From VGBK01 sp964354255 (GTDB lineage: Bacteria; Actinomycetota; Acidimicrobiia; Spongiisociales; UBA11373), in assembly GCA_964354255.1 (NCBI GenBank), contig CAYGYX010000071.1, positions 1 to 9,227 of the forward strand: a DNA stretch of 9,227 nucleotides, written 5' to 3'. The position numbers and the translations under genes are program-made. Numbering within the stretch: the first letter of the stretch is position 1; each line of letters opens with the position of its first letter. The notes under the pieces are model-generated. The model was not told where the DNA came from and made no database searches. It saw only the letters and a list, made by a program, of their open reading frames with translations. This document shows positions 5,693-9,227 of the stretch, in pieces.

Positions 5693-7300
5693 TCACAGGA
5701 TCTTGTACTTCGGTCCCCCGCCGCCTTCGGGAACGTGCCATTGGATCACCTGGTGAGGGCACTTCGTCCGGCACGTCTGGCAGTGGACGCAGTTGGAAGG
5801 GTTCAGGACGAGTTCGTGGTCTTCGAATCGGTATACGTCGGCGGGGCAGAAGAAGGCGCAGGGATGCACCCCGTAGTCTCGGAAGCAGGCCGCGCACCCG
5901 TCCGGGTCGGAGATCCTGATGTGCGACGGCTCCTCCTCCCGGTGGATGGTCCCGGAGAGGGCGACGTCGCTCAGACGGTCGTAGCCGCCGCGGTAGTCCC
6001 GCTTCAGATGGACGCGCTTCATTCCCTGGTGGTCGAGCTCCGTCCTGATCCGTTTCGGGATGAGCCCCTGGATCAGAGAGAGCGGGGCTCCCAGGTAGAC
6101 GGTGCGACCCTTGGTGAACATCTGCCGGTAGTTCTTGCCCCGTTTCAGGTCGGCGATGACGGGACTCGCCTGCAGCAACTCCCCGTACCGCTGCAGGGTC
6201 TTCTCGCTGAAGTCGTCGCGCTCGATGGCCCCCATGACGGTTTGCCCTGCGAGCAGGCCGGAGCGCATGGCGTTGTGCCAGCCCTTCAGCTTGCGCACGT
6301 CGGTGAAGCCGGCATCGTCGCCCACGATCAGCGCCCCGTCGGTGTAGGGGCGGGGCAGGGCAAAGTAGCCGCCCTCGGGCAGGGTCTTGGCGCCGTAGGC
6401 GATCACCTCGCCGCCCTCCAGAATCCCGGCGATGTAGGGATGGGACTTGAACACCTGCAGCTCCTGCTGCGGGTTGAGGTCGGCGTACTTCCAATCCAGG
6501 GCCAGCACCAGCGCCACCACGACGGTGCTCTTGTCCACGCTGTAGATGGTGCCGCCGCCGAACACGTTGGCCAGGGGGAAGCCGAAGGTGTGGACGACGT
6601 GGTTCTCCCCGAAGGAATGGTCGGGCGGCAGCTTGATCGCCTCCTTGACGCCGAGGGAGTGGATCTGATGGATGCGGCCCTGGTCCAGCCCCTTCTTCTT
6701 CACCACGTCTTCCGCCAGCTGGCCCAGGGAGCCTTCGGCGAACACGGTGACCTTGGCCTCGATGTTCTCGCCGGGCACGAAGTTGACCTGCCGGTTGCCC
6801 TCTCGATCGAGGCCCTTGTCGCCGAGTCTCACCCCGACGATGCCGGACTCGCCGTAGAGCACCTCGGTGGCGGCAAACCCGGCGTAGAACCTGACCCCGA
6901 GGGACTCCGCCTCCTTGACCAGCCAGCGCACCATCTCGCCGCCCGAGAGCACCAGGTTGCCCTGGTGCCGCAGGTAGGGCGGGACGACCCACTCGGGCAG
7001 CTTGATCGCCCGGGACTTGGTCAGGAACAGCGTGTCGTCCTTCTGAACCACGCTGTTCAGGGCTCGGGTTATGAACGGGTCCTTCCTCTCCTTCCAGTCG
7101 GGAATCAAGTCGGTCAGCACCTGCGGTTCGAACACGAGGCCGGACAGGATGTGCTGACCGGCCTTGTCCGACTTGTCGATCACCGCCACGCTCTCCGCCC
7201 TGCCCTTTTCGTTGAGCAGCTGCTTGAGCTTGATGGCGACGGCCAGGCCGGCCGGGCCGCCCCCGACGATGAGGACATCGATCTTGTTGGTCCTGGTCAT
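5693..7300 (-). CDS. ETF:quinone oxidoreductase (FixC-like) with fused FixX-like ferredoxin tail
   Basis: This 535-residue flavo-iron-sulfur enzyme takes electrons from electron-transfer flavoprotein and passes them to quinone at the membrane. The N-terminal FAD motif is DVLIVGGGPAGLA (8-20). The body follows the ETF-QO pattern: GGEMVRWLVKEAESLGV, AKVTVFAEGSLGQLA, LEGGEVIAYGAKTLPEGG, and a second FAD site GDDAGF with the KLKGWHNAMRSGLLA helix (327-351). The C-terminal end VPEGGGGPKY is almost diagnostic of ETF-QO. The iron-sulfur region has eight cysteines (469, 472, 481, 485, 504, 507, 510, 514), as in the two-cluster ferredoxin FixX. Classical mitochondrial-type ETF-QO binds a single cluster with four. 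The ATG overlaps the upstream stop by 4 bp (ATGA), so translation is probably coupled; only a weak GGGGCGG precedes it. No transmembrane helix is evident, and attachment is presumably peripheral as in the family. Confidence 0.92.
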   Translation of the reverse strand: MTRTNKIDVLIVGGGPAGLAVAIKLKQLLNEKGRAESVAVIDKSDKAGQHILSGLVFEPQVLTDLIPDWKERKDPFITRALNSVVQKDDTLFLTKSRAIKLPEWVVPPYLRHQGNLVLSGGEMVRWLVKEAESLGVRFYAGFAATEVLYGESGIVGVRLGDKGLDREGNRQVNFVPGENIEAKVTVFAEGSLGQLAEDVVKKKGLDQGRIHQIHSLGVKEAIKLPPDHSFGENHVVHTFGFPLANVFGGGTIYSVDKSTVVVALVLALDWKYADLNPQQELQVFKSHPYIAGILEGGEVIAYGAKTLPEGGYFALPRPYTDGALIVGDDAGFTDVRKLKGWHNAMRSGLLAGQTVMGAIERDDFSEKTLQRYGELLQASPVIADLKRGKNYRQMFTKGRTVYLGAPLSLIQGLIPKRIRTELDHQGMKRVHLKRDYRGGYDRLSDVALSGTIHREEEPSHIRISDPDGCAACFRDYGVHPCAFFCPADVYRFEDHELVLNPSNCVHCQTCRTKCPHQVIQWHVPEGGGGPKYKIL

Positions 7301-9207
7301 CGCTGCACCGCCCCGGGCTCGAGGGCTTCGATGAGTTGCGGGATGCTCTCCTCCAGGCTTCCCACCACTCCTAAGTCGGCCACATTGAAGATGGGCGCCT
7401 TGGCATCCTTGTTGATGGCGATGACGATGTCCGAGCTCTGCATGCCGGTGAGGTGCTGCACCGCCCCCGATATGCCGATGGCGACGTACACCCGGGGTTT
7501 GACGGTCTGTCCGGTCTGTCCGACCTGATGGCCGCGGTCGATCAGGCCGCGCTCCACCGCGGCTCTCGAGGCGCCGACCATGCTCTCGACCCCGAGGAAG
7601 CGGCCCAGCCGATCGGCGAGCGGCCGGATGTACGTGTCGTAGTTCTCCTTGGTGCGCAGGCCCGCGCCGCCGGAGACGATTGCCCCCGCCTCGGTCAGCT
7701 CGGCGCCGGCCGGTATCGGCTCGTAGCTCACCAGGCTCACCCCGGCATTCGCTTCGGCGGACCGCGGGACGTGCCTGACTATCTCCCCACTTCGGGAGTC
7801 GTCACGGGGCAGCGCTTTCATCACTCCGGGGCGGGCCGTCGACATCTGGATGTCGGCGTTCTGGGTGATGATGGAGGCCATGATGTTGCCCCCCAGCGCC
7901 GGCCGGGTCTGGCGCAGTATCCCGGTGTACTCCTTTCCCGCCCGCTTCAGGTCGATGAGGTCGAGGCCGGTGCAGTCGGCGGTGAGGCCGGAACCGGTGC
8001 GGTAGGCCACGCGCGGGGCGAGTTCCCGGCCCAGGGGTGTGGCGGCGAACAGCATGATCTGCGGCCGGTACTCGGCGATCAGTTCGCTCACCGTGTTGGA
8101 GAAGGGGAGCGGCGAGAAGTGGGCGAGCCCGTCGTGCTCGGCGACGTAGACCTTGTCGGCCCCGTGGGCGATGAGGTCCCGGGCCAGCGGTGCGACGTCG
8201 GCGCCCAGCAGCACGGCCGCCACCTGCTCGTCGAGGCTCCGGGCGATGGAGGACGCCCGGCCGAGCAGTTCGAAGGCGGCCGGGTGCAGCCCGCCCTCGT
8301 CGTGTTCGGCGTACACCCATACCTCCCCCCGGAAGGTGGGTTCCCGGTCCCCGGGCAGCCGGTACTGCTCCCCGGTGTCCCGTTCCACCGCCTTTGAGGT
8401 CAGCTTGGCCTCGTAGAGCTGACCGATCTTGGCGGCCAATTCGCGCATGTCGTGCACGTACACGCAGTTCTTGGTGCTGACCTCCTTGGGCGAGAAGATC
8501 CGCTGCACCGTGGTGCGGGAACCGGTCAGTCCGATCCGGGTGGGATCGGCCTGAATATCGTCCACGTTCCAGGCGGTGATCTCCTGGTCGTAGGCCCAGG
8601 AAGTCCGACTGAAGGAGGCGAAGGGCGGCTCGGTCCAGTTGGTGACGGTGATGAGCGCCGGGTAGCTGTTGGGGGTCAGGACCTCCCGGCCGTTGCGGGT
8701 GATGCGCGCCACTTCCAGGGCGCCGTCCGAGTAGCGAAAGGAGGTGGCGTAGGCAATCTGCGGGATGCCCAGCTCCTCGGCGACCTGCGGGGGCACCTGG
8801 GCCGTGTCCCCGTCGACGGACTGCATGCCGGTGATGATGAGGTATTCCCGATCGCCGGCGAAGAACTCCGTCTCGATCTTGCGGATCGACTGGCTCAGCG
8901 GATACGCGGTGGCCGGGGTGTCGGCTCCGCCCAGCCTCCGATCGGTGAGTAGCACGGCGCGGTCGGCGCAGATCGACATGGCGTAGCGGAGCACCTCGTC
9001 GGCAAAAGGTGGCCCCATGGTCAGGGCGACGATGCGGCCGTCCCGTTGGCTGCGCAAGGCGGCGGTGAAGGCCAACGCTTGCCTGTCCAACTCGTTGCAG
9101 ACGGTATCGAGCATGCCTCTTCTCAATGTGCCCTTCTCCCAATCCCATGCGTCGGGTGGGATGTTCCTGATGTCGGGTACCTGCTTGACCAACACGATGT
9201 AGTTCAT
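7297..9207 (-). CDS. Single-chain electron-transfer flavoprotein, EtfB-EtfA fusion
   Basis: The 636 residues hold both ETF subunits in one chain. Residues 1 to about 262 are EtfB/FixA: start NYIVLVKQVPD, nucleotide-loop motif GMQSVDGDTAQVPPQVAEELG (127-147), and ITAWNVDDIQADPTRIGLTGS (210-230). A linker follows, then EtfA/FixB (about 293-636): GEVWVYAEHDEGGLHPAAFELLG at the start, LTADCTGLDL (408-417), and the C-terminal FAD domain. That domain shows VSGGAGL (511-517), VGASRAAVERG (544-554), QVGQTGQTVKP (562-571), AIGISGAVQHL (576-586) and AINKDAKAPIF (597-607). Both halves look intact. Separate subunits are about 260 and 320 residues, so the length fits a plain fusion. AAGGG 5 nt upstream supports the ATG. 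It is the first gene of an operon with the quinone oxidoreductase. The protein shuttles electrons in the cytosol; whether it bifurcates is open. Confidence 0.92.
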   Translation of the reverse strand: MNYIVLVKQVPDIRNIPPDAWDWEKGTLRRGMLDTVCNELDRQALAFTAALRSQRDGRIVALTMGPPFADEVLRYAMSICADRAVLLTDRRLGGADTPATAYPLSQSIRKIETEFFAGDREYLIITGMQSVDGDTAQVPPQVAEELGIPQIAYATSFRYSDGALEVARITRNGREVLTPNSYPALITVTNWTEPPFASFSRTSWAYDQEITAWNVDDIQADPTRIGLTGSRTTVQRIFSPKEVSTKNCVYVHDMRELAAKIGQLYEAKLTSKAVERDTGEQYRLPGDREPTFRGEVWVYAEHDEGGLHPAAFELLGRASSIARSLDEQVAAVLLGADVAPLARDLIAHGADKVYVAEHDGLAHFSPLPFSNTVSELIAEYRPQIMLFAATPLGRELAPRVAYRTGSGLTADCTGLDLIDLKRAGKEYTGILRQTRPALGGNIMASIITQNADIQMSTARPGVMKALPRDDSRSGEIVRHVPRSAEANAGVSLVSYEPIPAGAELTEAGAIVSGGAGLRTKENYDTYIRPLADRLGRFLGVESMVGASRAAVERGLIDRGHQVGQTGQTVKPRVYVAIGISGAVQHLTGMQSSDIVIAINKDAKAPIFNVADLGVVGSLEESIPQLIEALEPGAVQR

Positions 9208-9227
9208 GCCAGCCCTTCATTCGTGTC

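Noticed and set aside
3864..6992. A 1042-codon frame that begins inside the quinone-oxidoreductase gene and includes the esterase
   Set aside because: The part before 5609 is an out-of-frame shadow of the oxidoreductase. The signal peptide and family homology begin at 5609.
5585..7528. A 647-codon open frame on the + strand
   Set aside because: It lies antisense to the quinone oxidoreductase and the EtfA end, has no recognisable motif, and is explained by scarce stop codons opposite GC-rich coding DNA.
7802..9220. A 472-codon frame on the - strand over the ETF gene
   Set aside because: It is a shifted reading of EtfBA with His/Arg-rich composition. The real frame has clear ETF motifs.

Overview
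The window is high-GC DNA (GC-rich throughout, with long spurious open frames on the opposite strand) that looks actinobacterial. Pointers are the TAGNNT-type -10 hexamers, two candidate leaderless starts, a decayed HNH-like stretch and overall protein similarity. A class such as Acidimicrobiia is possible but cannot be fixed from this window. A run of exactly 100 N (1882-1981) shows this is a scaffold from a draft or metagenome assembly. Sequence left and right of that run should not be assumed to be contiguous.

Left part (1-1881). The window opens with the last codons of an unidentified + strand gene, possibly an APC-type permease. It overlaps by 4 bp (ATGA) a KdpE-type OmpR-family response regulator (114-797). 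A perfect 12-bp hairpin (868-895) separates this from a convergent small cupin protein (924-1301, - strand). Beyond the cupin is the C-terminal remnant of a secreted carbohydrate-binding-domain protein (1465 to about 1643). It is cut at a possible insertion-sequence end (from 1644) that runs into the gap.

Middle part (1982-3863). A family III (CaiB/BaiF) acyl-CoA transferase lies on the - strand and loses its last residues in the gap. It is followed by about 640 bp without a convincing gene. That stretch holds a possible decayed HNH-nuclease fragment and several inverted repeats, including a 13-bp stem at 3606-3660.

Right part (3864-9207, all - strand). The best-defined unit is a two-gene operon. 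A single-chain EtfB-EtfA electron-transfer flavoprotein (9207 to 7297) overlaps by 4 bp an ETF:quinone oxidoreductase (7300 to 5693). The oxidoreductase's C-terminus carries eight cysteines arranged as a FixX-like two-cluster ferredoxin. Together they encode the equivalents of EtfB, EtfA, EtfC/FixC and EtfX/FixX in two polypeptides, which would carry electrons from flavin dehydrogenases (or NADH) to the quinone pool. Downstream is an exported type-B carboxylesterase with a C-terminal membrane anchor (5609 to 3864), probably with its own promoter.

The CoA transferase and the esterase share the same start geometry: GCTAGCNT placed 8 nt before ATG, with no usable ribosome-binding site. This suggests leaderless transcripts. 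No phage, CRISPR, tRNA or rRNA was found.
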